A stretch of DNA of 64,000 nucleotides from Saprospiraceae bacterium (GCA_020628855.1 JAHDEL010000001.1:89044-153043), one strand, 5' to 3'. Shown: positions 25,236-35,009, numbered from the stretch's first letter. Numbers and translations are program-made. Notes: a model not told the origin generated them from the letters alone.

Positions 25236-27746
25236 ATGAAATCACAGATTACCTTATTCCTAATTGCCATTCTCACTATTGGCTGTAACACTGAAAACAC
25301 TCACTTTAAGATTCCTGGATCTTTCAAAGCGCTGGAACTCGCCACTAAAGGTAGAGCCTTCCCTAATGCAGATATGCCAGCAGACGCATTTAGTAAAGCA
25401 TACGAATATCATGTTTCTCATTTTGTTGATGGTGTTGTAGACTTTAGAGATGATAGAGAATGGGAAGCAATGGGACCATTGAATACAACAGGACGTACAC
25501 TGACCATGGCGTTCAATCCTCAAAACCCAAGAACAATATATGCTGGATCAGCAAGTGGAGGATTATGGAGAAGTTATAACGAAGGAGAAGGTATCTCTTG
25601 GGAATATGTTGAGACTGGCCATCCAATCTTAGGTGTGAGCACAATAGCTTTTGCACCAGGAGATAGTACTGTGATGTATATCGGGACTGGAGAAGTGTAT
25701 AACTATAGTGACACGGGTGATGATGGAGCATATCGTTCCACACGTGGTTCCTATGGGTTTGGAATATTAAAGAGTGAAGATGGTGGGGAAAGCTGGAGCA
25801 AATCATTGGACTGGTCGTATAATCAAAGACATGGTATCTGGATGATCAAAGTCTCTCAAGATGACCCAAATATTGTTACTGCAGCAACTACTGAAGGTAT
25901 TTATCGATCATATGATGCTGGTGGCTCATGGGAACAGTTATCTACAACAATAATGGCAACGGATGTCGAAGTTGACCCAAATGATTCAGATAGAATAATT
26001 GCCTCATATGGTAATTTTGGTACTAGTGGAAAAGGTATCTATTACTCCGAAGATGGTGGTCAGAGTTGGACACAATGCTCGGGGTTGCCAACGGATTTTA
26101 ATGGAAAGATCTTACTTTCTATGTTTGAGCAAGATGCTAATATCATTTATGCATCTATAGGAAACGGATTTGGCTTTAATGATGGCTACACCTGGTTATG
26201 CAAAACAGAAGATTTTGGTAAAACCTGGAACGTAGTAAATGAGACCGACTATTCTCAATGGCAAGGTTGGTTTGCTCATGACCTGGCTGTCCATCCAACA
26301 AATTCTAATGAAGTGACATTAATTGGAATAAATATTTGGAAAACCTTCAATGGTGGACAAAGTATAGAGCAAGTATCAAACGGAGGCGTGACACTAGGTA
26401 CTCCCCAAGCAGGTGTCGCAGATGGAGGCCCATTCTATTCTCATTCAGACCACCATTTTGTAGGCCATCACCCTACAAATCCTAGCGTGATTTATTTCGC
26501 AAATGACGGTGGAATTTTCAAGTCGAAAGATGGTGGTTTTTCTTTTGCTAGTGCAAATGGAGGCATGCAAACGACGCAGTTTTATCACGGCTTTGTGGTA
26601 AGTCCACTAGATGAAAATTTTGCCATGGGAGGATTGCAGGATAATAGTACTTCTATATTTAGAGGAAATGGTGACTGGCAAAGAGCGATAGGTGGAGATG
26701 GTTCATGGGCTGCAGTTAGTCCTGATGATCTGAATGTTGCTTTTGGTTCTTGGCAAAATCTGAATATTCAAAAATCTACAGATCAAGGACAGTCCTTTCT
26801 ACCTATAAACCTTCCTGATAATGACGACAATCCTTTATTTATTTCTCCTGTAGCGATAGCACCTTCCAATGGTCAAAAAATGTACGCTGCTGGCAGATAT
26901 ATCTATAGTAGTAATAATGAAGGCATTAGTTGGGCAAAGGTCAATCCTAGCCCATGGCCATTCTCCGACCCAATATTTTCGCTGGAAATAGCTCCAAGCG
27001 ACCATAATATTGCTTATTTCGGCACATCACCGGAAGATGGTCAGACTACCATCTACGCCACACAAGATGGAGGGCAGACTTTTACAGTAAATGAAACTGA
27101 ACTTCCGCATCGGATCGTAAATGACTTGAGTGTTGACCCAAGTGACCCTGCCATTGTCTATGCTGTATTGAGCGGATTTGAGTCGAATCACGTCTATAAG
27201 TCCATTGATTATGGTCTGACATGGGAGTCAATTGATAATAATCTTCCAGATGTACCAACCAATGCTATTCAGGTTGATCCATATGACAGTGATCATCTGT
27301 ATGTAGGTAATGATATCGGCGTTTACTTTTCTGAAAATGGCGGTCAATCTTGGGACGTACTTGATTTAGGTGTACCAAAAGCAATGATTGCGATGGACTT
27401 TGGTGTCTCAATCAAAGATCATAAAATTTGGATAGCCACACATGGCAACGGAACCTATAGAACAGATCTTGCATCTACTCCTGTGAGTTCATCAGATGAA
27501 GTCTTTGAAAGTAGTGAACTTGCTATCTATCCAAATCCTGCATCAAGTAGATTAACTATTAGTGCTAATGAATTGGAGATATCTCATGTTCAGATCATGA
27601 ACACTTCAGGTAAACTTGTGTATTCAAATACATTTAATTCTGATTCTCCAATTCAAATTGAACATTTGCCGGAAGGCACCTATATCCTAAATGCGCTCAG
27701 AGAAGGTGCAAAAGTAGGCAGTGCTCAATTCCAAAAAATGGAATGA
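25236..27746 (+). CDS. T9SS-secreted BNR/sortilin-repeat protein
   Basis: About 836 residues. The ATG at 25236 is chosen because a signal peptide with cysteine at residue 17 (LTIGC) follows; an ATG ten codons upstream is an alternative. Seen: repeated Asp-box units of the type S-x-D-x-G-x-(S/T)-W (SEDGGESW, SYDAGGSWE, SEDGGQSW, SENGGQSW) over residues about 80-740, forming a VPS10/BNR beta-propeller, and a C-terminal T9SS sorting domain starting LAIYPNPASS. Family knowledge: such proteins are exported to the surface or medium; BNR propellers occur in glycan-binding and glycosidase proteins. No catalytic residues are evident. Confidence 0.87.
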   Translation: MKSQITLFLIAILTIGCNTENTHFKIPGSFKALELATKGRAFPNADMPADAFSKAYEYHVSHFVDGVVDFRDDREWEAMGPLNTTGRTLTMAFNPQNPRTIYAGSASGGLWRSYNEGEGISWEYVETGHPILGVSTIAFAPGDSTVMYIGTGEVYNYSDTGDDGAYRSTRGSYGFGILKSEDGGESWSKSLDWSYNQRHGIWMIKVSQDDPNIVTAATTEGIYRSYDAGGSWEQLSTTIMATDVEVDPNDSDRIIASYGNFGTSGKGIYYSEDGGQSWTQCSGLPTDFNGKILLSMFEQDANIIYASIGNGFGFNDGYTWLCKTEDFGKTWNVVNETDYSQWQGWFAHDLAVHPTNSNEVTLIGINIWKTFNGGQSIEQVSNGGVTLGTPQAGVADGGPFYSHSDHHFVGHHPTNPSVIYFANDGGIFKSKDGGFSFASANGGMQTTQFYHGFVVSPLDENFAMGGLQDNSTSIFRGNGDWQRAIGGDGSWAAVSPDDLNVAFGSWQNLNIQKSTDQGQSFLPINLPDNDDNPLFISPVAIAPSNGQKMYAAGRYIYSSNNEGISWAKVNPSPWPFSDPIFSLEIAPSDHNIAYFGTSPEDGQTTIYATQDGGQTFTVNETELPHRIVNDLSVDPSDPAIVYAVLSGFESNHVYKSIDYGLTWESIDNNLPDVPTNAIQVDPYDSDHLYVGNDIGVYFSENGGQSWDVLDLGVPKAMIAMDFGVSIKDHKIWIATHGNGTYRTDLASTPVSSSDEVFESSELAIYPNPASSRLTISANELEISHVQIMNTSGKLVYSNTFNSDSPIQIEHLPEGTYILNALREGAKVGSAQFQKME

Positions 27747-27864
27747 TTTCAAAAAGAAAATTCTGGTTCTTCATTTGATTTCGATAGTGTTTTGCTATGG
27801 ATTAGCAACACATGTATAATTACTTCCAAAGGTTATATAATAAAAACACCTGTTCGTATGATGT

Positions 27865-27898
27865 GATCAACTTTTGATCTATTGCCAATCTAGTTTTG
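27865..27898 (+). promoter_or_regulatory. Putative promoter with inverted repeat before M43 protease gene
   Basis: TAGTTTTG at 27891-27898 fits TAnnTTTG; TTTG at 27873-27876 is 14 bases upstream, shorter than usual. The -33-like TTTG lies inside a perfect inverted repeat GATCAA-CTT-TTGATC (27865-27879), which could be an operator. The rest of 27747-27967 shows no gene. Confidence 0.4.
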
Positions 27899-27967
27899 AA
27901 GTATGCAAAAATCCAATGAGTATGGCGTGACACTACACTATTACTTAACCTTCAAAACAAAAACACT

Positions 27968-29716
27968 ATGAGACAGAATTGGTTATTTTTCGCACTTATC
28001 CTTATCACATTAGGATTTACAGCTTGTCAAGACGAATTATCACAGGAGCAAGCTTCTCAATCAGAAACAGTTGTTCATGATCACAGAACATGTGGGCATG
28101 ACCATCACATGACGAAGTTGATGCAAAATGAAGAGTACAGATTGATGAGAGAAGAGATGTTACTCAACTTTGAAGAAGAGAAAAGCAAGGTAGAAACTAG
28201 AGCACTATGCAGTGACCCTGTTGTGATTCCAGTAGCTGTCCACTTCCAAAGCATTAGTAATCCAAATGCATCATGTCTTATTTCACTTGCCCAAAGTCAG
28301 ATCCAGGTCTTGAATGATGACTTTCAAGGGAAGAATTCCGATATCTCTAAATGGCAAAATGCTGCCTCGAACTTCCCTGGAGTTTCGAACGGCGAAACAT
28401 GTATCAAATTTGTATTGGCCGACAAAGGTCATCCAAATGGATATGGACTTGGCGATGGAGATCTAGCAGTTACAATTAATAAAACATCTGGAGACCAAGT
28501 CAATCAATGGGCTGGATATATCAACTTTTTTGTTAGACCGAATACTGGCGTTCTTGGTTATTCTCCTCTTGGTGGAGCTGGAAATGGCGATGGTGTAGTC
28601 ATAGATGCTGCAGCATTCGGAACTGGCAATGGGTGCGGCACTGTTAGCCCAGATTCACCTTACAATTTAGGACGTACTCTAACACATGAACTTGGACACT
28701 TTCTCAACTTGGATCACATTTGGGGGTCTGCTGGTTGCGGTGGTGGCGATGCTGTAAATGATACACCTAACCAAGATGATGAAAACTACGGTTGTCCAAA
28801 TATTCCGATAGCAAGTTGTGGGTCCAATGATCTCAGCATGAACTATATGGACTACACTAATGACGCTTGTATGTATATGTTTTCAGCAGGACAAAGTACG
28901 AGAATGGAAAATTGGGTAAGTTCGAATCTAGCAAATGTAACCAGCAATGCATCAAGTGTAATCAGTGGTAGTACTGGTGGCGGCACAGGTGGTGGAACTG
29001 GAGGTGGAGGAACTACGGTTGTATGTGCAAAGCCTACAGGGGTAAGTGCAACATCACTTAGCGAGACAAGTGTGAAGATTACTTGGGAGGCACAGCCAGA
29101 AGCAATTAAATACAGAATCAGATATAGAAAGCAAGGCACTACTTCTTGGAGCTTTAAGACAATGGTTACAACATCCAAAACACTGACTGCATTACAAGCA
29201 AATACAACTTATGAATATCAAGTCAGAACAAGATGTCCACAAGGGTGGACTGGATATACTACTAAGAAGACTGTTAAGACTCAAGCTGCAACTGAAGGCG
29301 GAGGTGGAGGTTCTACATTGAACACCATCACTCTCAAACTCAAGTTTGATGACTATCCTGAAGAGACATCCTTTGAGCTTGAGAACGAGCAAGGACAGAT
29401 TGTGGCATCTGGTGGACCTTATGGTAGTGCAAACCCTGGGTCAATCAAAACAGCTGTATTCAACATTCCAGATGGATTCTATACTCTTTATGTTGATGAT
29501 GCTTATGGAGATGGTATTTGTTGTGACTATGGTAATGGTTACATCAAATTAAAAGACATCAACAATACCACCTTTGCTTCTGATAATGGAAACTTCGGGT
29601 ACTGGACATATCTTGATTTTGAAGTCTATGACAACGTGGCAACATTTATCAATCTAAAAAAAGATGAAAAGGCTACGAACCTCATGACAAAGACAAAAGA
29701 CACCTCTTCAAATTAA
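27968..29716 (+). CDS. M43 (pappalysin/cytophagalysin) metalloprotease with FN3 domain
   Basis: A 582-residue exported zinc protease. Seen: signal with lipobox-like cysteine at residue 20 (LGFTAC), a His-rich segment HDHRTCGHDHH near 38-48, catalytic HELGHFLNLDH starting at His240, Met-turn MNYMDY near 300, a Gly/Thr linker, a fibronectin type III domain (about 350-440), a second Gly-rich linker and a C-terminal domain with YGDGICCDYGNG. No T9SS sorting domain is visible at the end, so it is probably a surface lipoprotein. It has a hairpin terminator at 29735-29767. Confidence 0.9.
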   Translation: MRQNWLFFALILITLGFTACQDELSQEQASQSETVVHDHRTCGHDHHMTKLMQNEEYRLMREEMLLNFEEEKSKVETRALCSDPVVIPVAVHFQSISNPNASCLISLAQSQIQVLNDDFQGKNSDISKWQNAASNFPGVSNGETCIKFVLADKGHPNGYGLGDGDLAVTINKTSGDQVNQWAGYINFFVRPNTGVLGYSPLGGAGNGDGVVIDAAAFGTGNGCGTVSPDSPYNLGRTLTHELGHFLNLDHIWGSAGCGGGDAVNDTPNQDDENYGCPNIPIASCGSNDLSMNYMDYTNDACMYMFSAGQSTRMENWVSSNLANVTSNASSVISGSTGGGTGGGTGGGGTTVVCAKPTGVSATSLSETSVKITWEAQPEAIKYRIRYRKQGTTSWSFKTMVTTSKTLTALQANTTYEYQVRTRCPQGWTGYTTKKTVKTQAATEGGGGGSTLNTITLKLKFDDYPEETSFELENEQGQIVASGGPYGSANPGSIKTAVFNIPDGFYTLYVDDAYGDGICCDYGNGYIKLKDINNTTFASDNGNFGYWTYLDFEVYDNVATFINLKKDEKATNLMTKTKDTSSN

Positions 29717-29734
29717 TATAGTGTTAATGGTCTG

Positions 29735-29767
29735 ACAAAAGCCCCTGCCGCTGGCAAGGGCTTTTGT
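29735..29767 (+). terminator. Rho-independent terminator after the M43 protease gene
   Basis: ACAAAAGCCCCTGCC pairs with GGCAAGGGCTTTTGT (one mismatch), three-base loop, followed by ATTTT. It lies 19 bases after the stop codon and 8 bases before the next start. Confidence 0.85.
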
Positions 29768-29774
29768 ATTTTAG

Positions 29775-31325
29775 ATGAAGATGAGAAATGGCTTGATCTA
29801 TTCTTTCCTAATTCTTCTTTTGATTGTTTGCCTTTCGGCAAATGCCCAGACTTGTTTTGTAATCAAACAAGTATTCACCTCTGATTCCGACCTCTCTATT
29901 GGATCGCAGATTCATATTCTTGACGATGTAGTGCTATTTAATCAAGAATCCTTACCCGTTGAATCTCGAAATACATTCGCTTTAGGTGAAAGGTTTGAAG
30001 TTGCAAAAGTCATACAGTGCATTACAGATCTTGCTGCTTTTCCAGAAGAGGGAATATTTTATGTTACCGAGATTGATCTAAGCAACAATGAAACTCTGAC
30101 AGTACTGCGCGTCGATTCTAGCCCGCAGTCCTATCTCATCCATAATGAAGCAATCTATCTTGCTTGGCCATGTGACAGTAATGAGGTCTGTTATGGCAAC
30201 CGCTATTATCATCCTATCCTGTCGGATGCTTCAGTATCTATAACTCCTATTACTAATGCTGACGCTTTTGTGTATTCTCCGCCAAGCTTCTTCACCTTGA
30301 CAGAAGAGATTTTATTTCATGATTCTTATAGAATTCTATCTCTTGTTGACGCCCAGTTCGAGACTGTTACAGAAGAGGTTTTAGACATTTATACAGTGAT
30401 ATGTCCTGATCAGAACCCTATTTACGAAGATGTAACAGAACAAGTTTTACTTCGTGAAGCGAGTTCTGTTCTCCAAGTAGTGCCAGCCCAATTTGAGCTA
30501 GTCACAGAACTCATTCTACTTTCTGATGCTCATACCAGAGTTGAGACATTCCCAATAACAAATCCTTCTGACTCTATCAGTCTTATCATAGGCGAAGGTT
30601 ATTCCGATTACTCCTGGGCTATGAACCAAGCTGGAGGTAATTGTCCACAATTTGAGCCCTGTATTGACGTCTCGAAATACCATGTTGATCCTTTGAAAGT
30701 AACATTACCTCCGGCTTCTGATTGGGGTTGCGATATCGAGCCGAAAGCAATAGCCCTACAATATGATGTCGAAGCAATGTACGAACTCAAGACACGAATT
30801 GTTCTCACACAACCTGCCACAACAACTAGTACTGAAGTACCTGCAATCTATGAAACACGACCTTATGTCAGATTAGTCAATAAGGCTGAAATACCTGATT
30901 CGTGCATTGTTGGAGAATATTCATTTAGGACGTATGAGAGACTAACTGCACCTGCCACTACAATAAGCGAAGAAGTGCCAGCGCAGTATTCACTCATACA
31001 GCGGACCAGACTCAAAGAAGATGCCAACATCGAAAACCTAGATTTAGACGATTCTTGCCAATTTACTTTTGACTCTTACCAACTCATCAAAGATGGTTAT
31101 GAAGAAGTAGAATCCTATCCGTGTGAAATTCTCAGCAATCCTGAAGCTCAACTCGAAATTGTTGAAACATTATTCTCTTTTGGTTATCTGGAAGACCCTA
31201 ATACTGCATATGGAAGCACAGCATTTTGGGTCGGTTTGATGGAGTTTTATGATAATCTTGTCTATGACACAAATGGCTTTGGCAATATTGATTCACGAAC
31301 TTTAGATTTCTTAATCAGACCATGA
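29775..31325 (+). CDS. Exported VPA-repeat protein with peptidoglycan-binding-like C-terminus
   Basis: A 516-residue protein with signal peptide (LIYSFLILLLIVCLSANAQ). Seen: about eight degenerate units of roughly 22 residues in two blocks, with cores such as DAQFETVTEEVL, PIYEDVTEQVLLREA, VPAQFELVTELILL, VPAIYETRPYVRLV and VPAQYSLIQRTRL. The last 55 residues (ETLFSFGYLEDPNTAYG ... GNIDSRTLDFLI) resemble a PG_binding_1 domain. I recall similar VPA/VTE repeats in other Bacteroidota proteins but cannot name a function. The start lies just after the previous terminator; the 3' end overlaps the next gene by 4 bases (ATGA). Confidence 0.75.
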   Translation: MKMRNGLIYSFLILLLIVCLSANAQTCFVIKQVFTSDSDLSIGSQIHILDDVVLFNQESLPVESRNTFALGERFEVAKVIQCITDLAAFPEEGIFYVTEIDLSNNETLTVLRVDSSPQSYLIHNEAIYLAWPCDSNEVCYGNRYYHPILSDASVSITPITNADAFVYSPPSFFTLTEEILFHDSYRILSLVDAQFETVTEEVLDIYTVICPDQNPIYEDVTEQVLLREASSVLQVVPAQFELVTELILLSDAHTRVETFPITNPSDSISLIIGEGYSDYSWAMNQAGGNCPQFEPCIDVSKYHVDPLKVTLPPASDWGCDIEPKAIALQYDVEAMYELKTRIVLTQPATTTSTEVPAIYETRPYVRLVNKAEIPDSCIVGEYSFRTYERLTAPATTISEEVPAQYSLIQRTRLKEDANIENLDLDDSCQFTFDSYQLIKDGYEEVESYPCEILSNPEAQLEIVETLFSFGYLEDPNTAYGSTAFWVGLMEFYDNLVYDTNGFGNIDSRTLDFLIRP

Positions 31326-32539
31326 AGAAGCCATTTGTCTTACTATTCACTTGGATGTTATCCTATGCTTGCTTAGGGCAACAAGAGATACTTGATGGGT
31401 ACGTCACACGTAATGGTATGGACTCGATCACCATAGAAAATTATCTAAGCCAATCTGAAAACTATATCTTATCATTCTGCAATTATTGGAATGTTTGTGA
31501 AGAGACAACATGTAATCTGGATAATCAAGGACATTATCTTGAAGAGAAGTATAATTATAGACATCTCCTCATCGGAGACCAGGTAAGTGACAGAACTTTT
31601 GAAGAGTCTTTGTTGATATTACCAGGTCTGTCTTTTGATAAATATATACTAACCACATTCGACGAAGTCTTAGCCGACCAAGAGTTGCCTTTACATCTCT
31701 TTATTTCAAAAGGCAAGAAAGTTGATTATTCTCTATCTGGCCAAATTTCTGCTGGTCAAGTTGATGCTATTTGTGAAGAACTTGGGTGGAATTCACGTCC
31801 TCAATACTTTGACTCTAGCATTCTTGAATGTATTACAATAAGCCCAGATTGTGATCAAGAACTTCTAGGATATACCTCAGATGTTCTAGCACTCTCATCT
31901 CAGCTTTACTTTGAATACACTTTAGATAATCAAGCTCATCTCATTGGTTATGATAGCATCTCGAATGTTATGCTCTACCTAGAAAGCGAAACTAATGAAG
32001 CGCATGTTCTGTATCCTTTCGGAAAACGTGTTTGTGACTCAATCAACCTTTACGATACCCAAAGAAAGCAAAACAGAGTTGCTCAGATAACAGAGTATTA
32101 TTGCGCAGATGAGATCGAATATTGGGTGACTGACCTAGAAATGGAGTGCACAAATACCTTTTTTACAATTAGGTCAGACTATGGTAGTAATGCTGGATTA
32201 ATTCCAATTTATAGCGATTCCAAAGTTGCCTCGTTATTGGAGTGTCGCTTCGAGAATGAAGAGCTCGTTTACTCTCGTGTGGACAAATGTAACCCTGAAA
32301 AGCCCCAACTTCTGAATCAACTTAAAATCTACCCTAATCCTGTCACGTCTGAGATGATTATTGATGCAGGTTTGAGGCAAGCAAGCATCGCTGATCTTAG
32401 AGATGTAAAAGGTAGAGCTCTACCATTTGATTCTTTAGATGGAAATGTCTTTGATGTAAGTCATCTTCCGGGAGGAATCTACTTTCTTGGAGTTGAGATA
32501 GAGGGATTTACTCAATATCACAAAATAATCAAGGAGTAG
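31322..32539 (+). CDS. T9SS-secreted protein of unknown function
   Basis: A 405-residue exported protein. Seen: signal peptide (FVLLFTWMLSYACLGQQ), several Cys pairs (CNYWNVCEETTC), a body with no recognised domain, and a C-terminal T9SS type A sorting domain starting LKIYPNPVTSE and ending in a YHKIIKE strand. It overlaps the VPA-repeat gene by 4 bases, so the two are translationally coupled and probably act together at the cell surface. Its stop codon is only 6 bases from the end of the tRNA gene on the other strand. Confidence 0.8.
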   Translation: MKKPFVLLFTWMLSYACLGQQEILDGYVTRNGMDSITIENYLSQSENYILSFCNYWNVCEETTCNLDNQGHYLEEKYNYRHLLIGDQVSDRTFEESLLILPGLSFDKYILTTFDEVLADQELPLHLFISKGKKVDYSLSGQISAGQVDAICEELGWNSRPQYFDSSILECITISPDCDQELLGYTSDVLALSSQLYFEYTLDNQAHLIGYDSISNVMLYLESETNEAHVLYPFGKRVCDSINLYDTQRKQNRVAQITEYYCADEIEYWVTDLEMECTNTFFTIRSDYGSNAGLIPIYSDSKVASLLECRFENEELVYSRVDKCNPEKPQLLNQLKIYPNPVTSEMIIDAGLRQASIADLRDVKGRALPFDSLDGNVFDVSHLPGGIYFLGVEIEGFTQYHKIIKE

Positions 32540-32545
32540 AAAAAA

Positions 32546-32629
32546 TGCCCAAGACAGGAATCGAACCTGCACGCCCTAACGGACACATGGCCCTCAACCA
32601 TGCCTGTCTACCAGTTCCAGCACTTGGGC
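32546..32629 (-). tRNA. tRNA-Leu (anticodon GAG)
   Basis: Minus strand: acceptor stem GCCCAAG paired with CTTGGGC, D-arm with CTGGAACTGGTAGACAG, anticodon stem CATGG/CCATG around loop TTGAGGG (anticodon GAG, complement of 32593-32595), long class II variable arm, and T-arm GTTCGATTC. CCA is not encoded. An acceptor-adjacent T-run follows on the transcript. Confidence 0.96.
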
Positions 32630-32639
32630 TAATTTGCGC

Positions 32640-32647
32640 CAAAAGTA
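32640..32647 (-). promoter_or_regulatory. -7 element of the tRNA-Leu promoter
   Basis: Minus strand TACTTTTG is an exact TAnnTTTG match ending 10 bases before the tRNA 5' end, which would place the transcript start at or just before the tRNA. No good TTTG is found at -33. Confidence 0.5.
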
Positions 32648-32730
32648 CTCCTTTTTAACAAGTTTGAGATCGGCATGTACTGTTTTTTTATAGTAGTTCG
32701 TTCTATCTTCGCCATTCAAATCCAATAACA

Positions 32731-33372
32731 ATGAAGTTATCTACCCTATTCTGGAGCTTTTTAGCTTGTTCCCTCATCATTTCTTGTCAAAGAAGTCCTG
32801 AGAAGTTGCCGAAATTTAAGCAAGAATTTAAATCATCAATTGCAAAATTCGAACAACAAAAGGAGAAGACAGATAAGAAGATTGAGGAAGGCGTTGTTGA
32901 GTTGACTGGAATTGAGAAAGCTTTGGAAGAAGCCAAGAATGTAGATAAGGAGTTTAATAGAGTTTATGGTAATTGGAATAGAGTGAATAATAATGTCGAA
33001 GCACTGTATAGAGATTATGAGAAACTCAAGAATGATGCTGACAATCTCTTTTCAGCAATGACTGAACAGACAGCTTCAATCAATGACACAAAGAGTAGAA
33101 CAGAGCTCATGTCAGCTATCACAAAGATCAAAGGAGATTACAATGTTAATTTGAATAGAACTGAAAAAGCTGTCACTAAACTTAGGGGTCTTCATGATGA
33201 AGCTATGGACATCATCAAGGGTCTCGAAGTAGCAGTTGCGCTAGGTCAAATCTCAGAAATCAATTCAGGCCTACAGGGTATCGAGTCTAAGGTCGCGGAT
33301 ATTATGGCTGACCTCAATCAATCTATAGCAGAAAGTAAGGCATTGTATGATGATAAGATTGGGAATTTCTAA
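32731..33372 (+). CDS. Putative coiled-coil lipoprotein
   Basis: A 213-residue protein. Seen: signal peptide with a good lipobox (LIISC, Cys19) followed by an almost wholly helical, Lys/Glu-rich sequence with heptad-like hydrophobic spacing (residues about 30-205), consistent with a long periplasmic coiled coil. No catalytic motif. It resembles small envelope spacer or chaperone-like lipoproteins but no family was recognised. Overlaps the convergent yifB gene by 4 bases. Confidence 0.7.
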   Translation: MKLSTLFWSFLACSLIISCQRSPEKLPKFKQEFKSSIAKFEQQKEKTDKKIEEGVVELTGIEKALEEAKNVDKEFNRVYGNWNRVNNNVEALYRDYEKLKNDADNLFSAMTEQTASINDTKSRTELMSAITKIKGDYNVNLNRTEKAVTKLRGLHDEAMDIIKGLEVAVALGQISEINSGLQGIESKVADIMADLNQSIAESKALYDDKIGNF

Positions 33373-34925
33373 CCAGCCCAGCCCTCTCTATCAAGGCTTC
33401 TATACTGGATGGCTTCTGCCAAATGTTCGATCTTAATATCTTGGGATCCTGCTAGATCGGCTGAGGTCCTAGCCACTTTTAATATCCTATCATATGCTCG
33501 TGCAGATAATTGCAACTTTGTCATTGCAGTCTTTAGCAAAACAGTTCCTGCTTGATTGATTTGACAAATATCCTTTACCATATTACTTGGCATCTGAGCA
33601 TTGCAATAGATAGTCTCCAAGTCTTTGAATCGCTCTTCTTGTAATTCTCTTGCTTTTGCTACCCTTTGGGCTATTTCTTCACTAGTGACCGAAGGTGAAC
33701 TTTGTTCTGTGAGTTCATCATAAGAAACAGGAGTCACTTCAACATGGAGATCTATCCTATCAAGTAATGGACCGGAGATTTTATTCAGATACTTCTTCAC
33801 AATTCCTGGTCCACAAACACAGTCTTTTTCTGGATGATTGTAATATCCACATGGACAAGGATTCATAGATGCAATCAACATAAAACTTGCAGGATAATCT
33901 ACTGTCACTTTTGCTCTGCTAATTGTTATCCTTCTTTGTTCCATAGGTTGTCTGAGCACCTCTAGTACTGATCTTTTAAATTCAGGTAGCTCATCCAAGA
34001 ATAAAACTCCATTATGTGCTAATGAGATTTCTCCAGGGTTAGGATTGGAACCGCCACCAACCAAAGCAACATCGCTAACGGTGTGATGTGGTGCTCTGAA
34101 AGGTCGAGTTGTGACCAAGGAAGCATCTGATGATAAGATGCCTGCGACAGAATGAATTTTGGTAGTGTCCAAAGCTTCATGGAGATTAAGTGGTGGAAGA
34201 ATCGTTGGTAGGCGCCTTGCAAGCATTGTCTTACCTGCACCAGGTGGACCTATTAGAATTGCATTATGCCCTCCTGCAGCAGATATTTCGAGTGCACGTT
34301 TAATATTCTCTTGGCCTTTTACATCCGCAAAGTCAATTTGATAGCTATTCTGTCCATCAAAGAACATTTCCCTGGTGTCATAGTCGACAGGATCGATCTT
34401 TGACTTTCCATTCAGTATATCAATAGCATCATTGAGTGAATTCACTCCATAGACATCAAGGTCGTTCACAATTGCTGCTTCTTTTGCATTTGCTTTAGGC
34501 AAAATAAAACCTTTGAATCCTGACTTTCTTGCATCAATACTGATTGGTAAAGCACCTTTGATTGGTCTTAAGCTACCATCTAGTGACAACTCACCCATAA
34601 TCACAAAATCACCTAATTTCTCCTTATCAATTTGTCCTGTTGCTGCCAAGATGCCTAAGGCAATGGGAAGGTCATATGCTGAGCCTTCTTTCTTGATGTC
34701 AGCAGGTGCCAAATTGATAATAATCTTGAGTCTTGGCATCTTGAAACCTATATTCATAATCGCAGACTCAATTCTCTGGAAACCTTCTTTCACAGCATTG
34801 TCAGGCAAGCCCACCATAAAGTAGAATTGCTTTCCAGCAGCAACTTGGCCACCAGAATTAACCTCAATAGTAATCTTTTGCGCCTCTACACCTTGTAGAG
34901 CGCTTGCATACGCTTTTACTAGCAT
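33369..34925 (-). CDS. comM: YifB/ComM-family Mg-chelatase-like AAA+ ATPase
   Basis: A 518-residue cytoplasmic ATPase of standard length. Seen: N-terminal ChlI-like/Lon-like domain (about 20-140), Walker A GPPGAGKT at 226-233, Walker B GVLFLDELPEF, a zinc-finger-like NPCPCGYYNHPEKDCVCGP, and the C-terminal Mg_chelatase_C domain with ARAYDRILKVARTSADL. Family knowledge: ComM is a hexameric helicase that helps branch migration during natural transformation; YifB in non-competent species has an unclear role. Confidence 0.95.
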   Translation of the reverse strand: MLVKAYASALQGVEAQKITIEVNSGGQVAAGKQFYFMVGLPDNAVKEGFQRIESAIMNIGFKMPRLKIIINLAPADIKKEGSAYDLPIALGILAATGQIDKEKLGDFVIMGELSLDGSLRPIKGALPISIDARKSGFKGFILPKANAKEAAIVNDLDVYGVNSLNDAIDILNGKSKIDPVDYDTREMFFDGQNSYQIDFADVKGQENIKRALEISAAGGHNAILIGPPGAGKTMLARRLPTILPPLNLHEALDTTKIHSVAGILSSDASLVTTRPFRAPHHTVSDVALVGGGSNPNPGEISLAHNGVLFLDELPEFKRSVLEVLRQPMEQRRITISRAKVTVDYPASFMLIASMNPCPCGYYNHPEKDCVCGPGIVKKYLNKISGPLLDRIDLHVEVTPVSYDELTEQSSPSVTSEEIAQRVAKARELQEERFKDLETIYCNAQMPSNMVKDICQINQAGTVLLKTAMTKLQLSARAYDRILKVARTSADLAGSQDIKIEHLAEAIQYRSLDREGWAG

Positions 34926-35009
34926 TGTTAATGAGAATTAATTAGGGAAATAAAGTGTCAAGATAGGCAATTCTAGTATTCTAGGATAACTAAACAATCA
35001 GTATGTTGT

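Noticed and set aside
25500-27450. Possible DNA repeat array or CRISPR from recurring GATGGTGG segments
   Set aside because: These are codons of the protein Asp-box repeats in one reading frame, not regular direct repeats with spacers.
28852-29178. Minus-strand frame opposite the Gly-rich linker of the M43 protease
   Set aside because: It is the antisense of the glycine codons and FN3 domain, with no start or family support.
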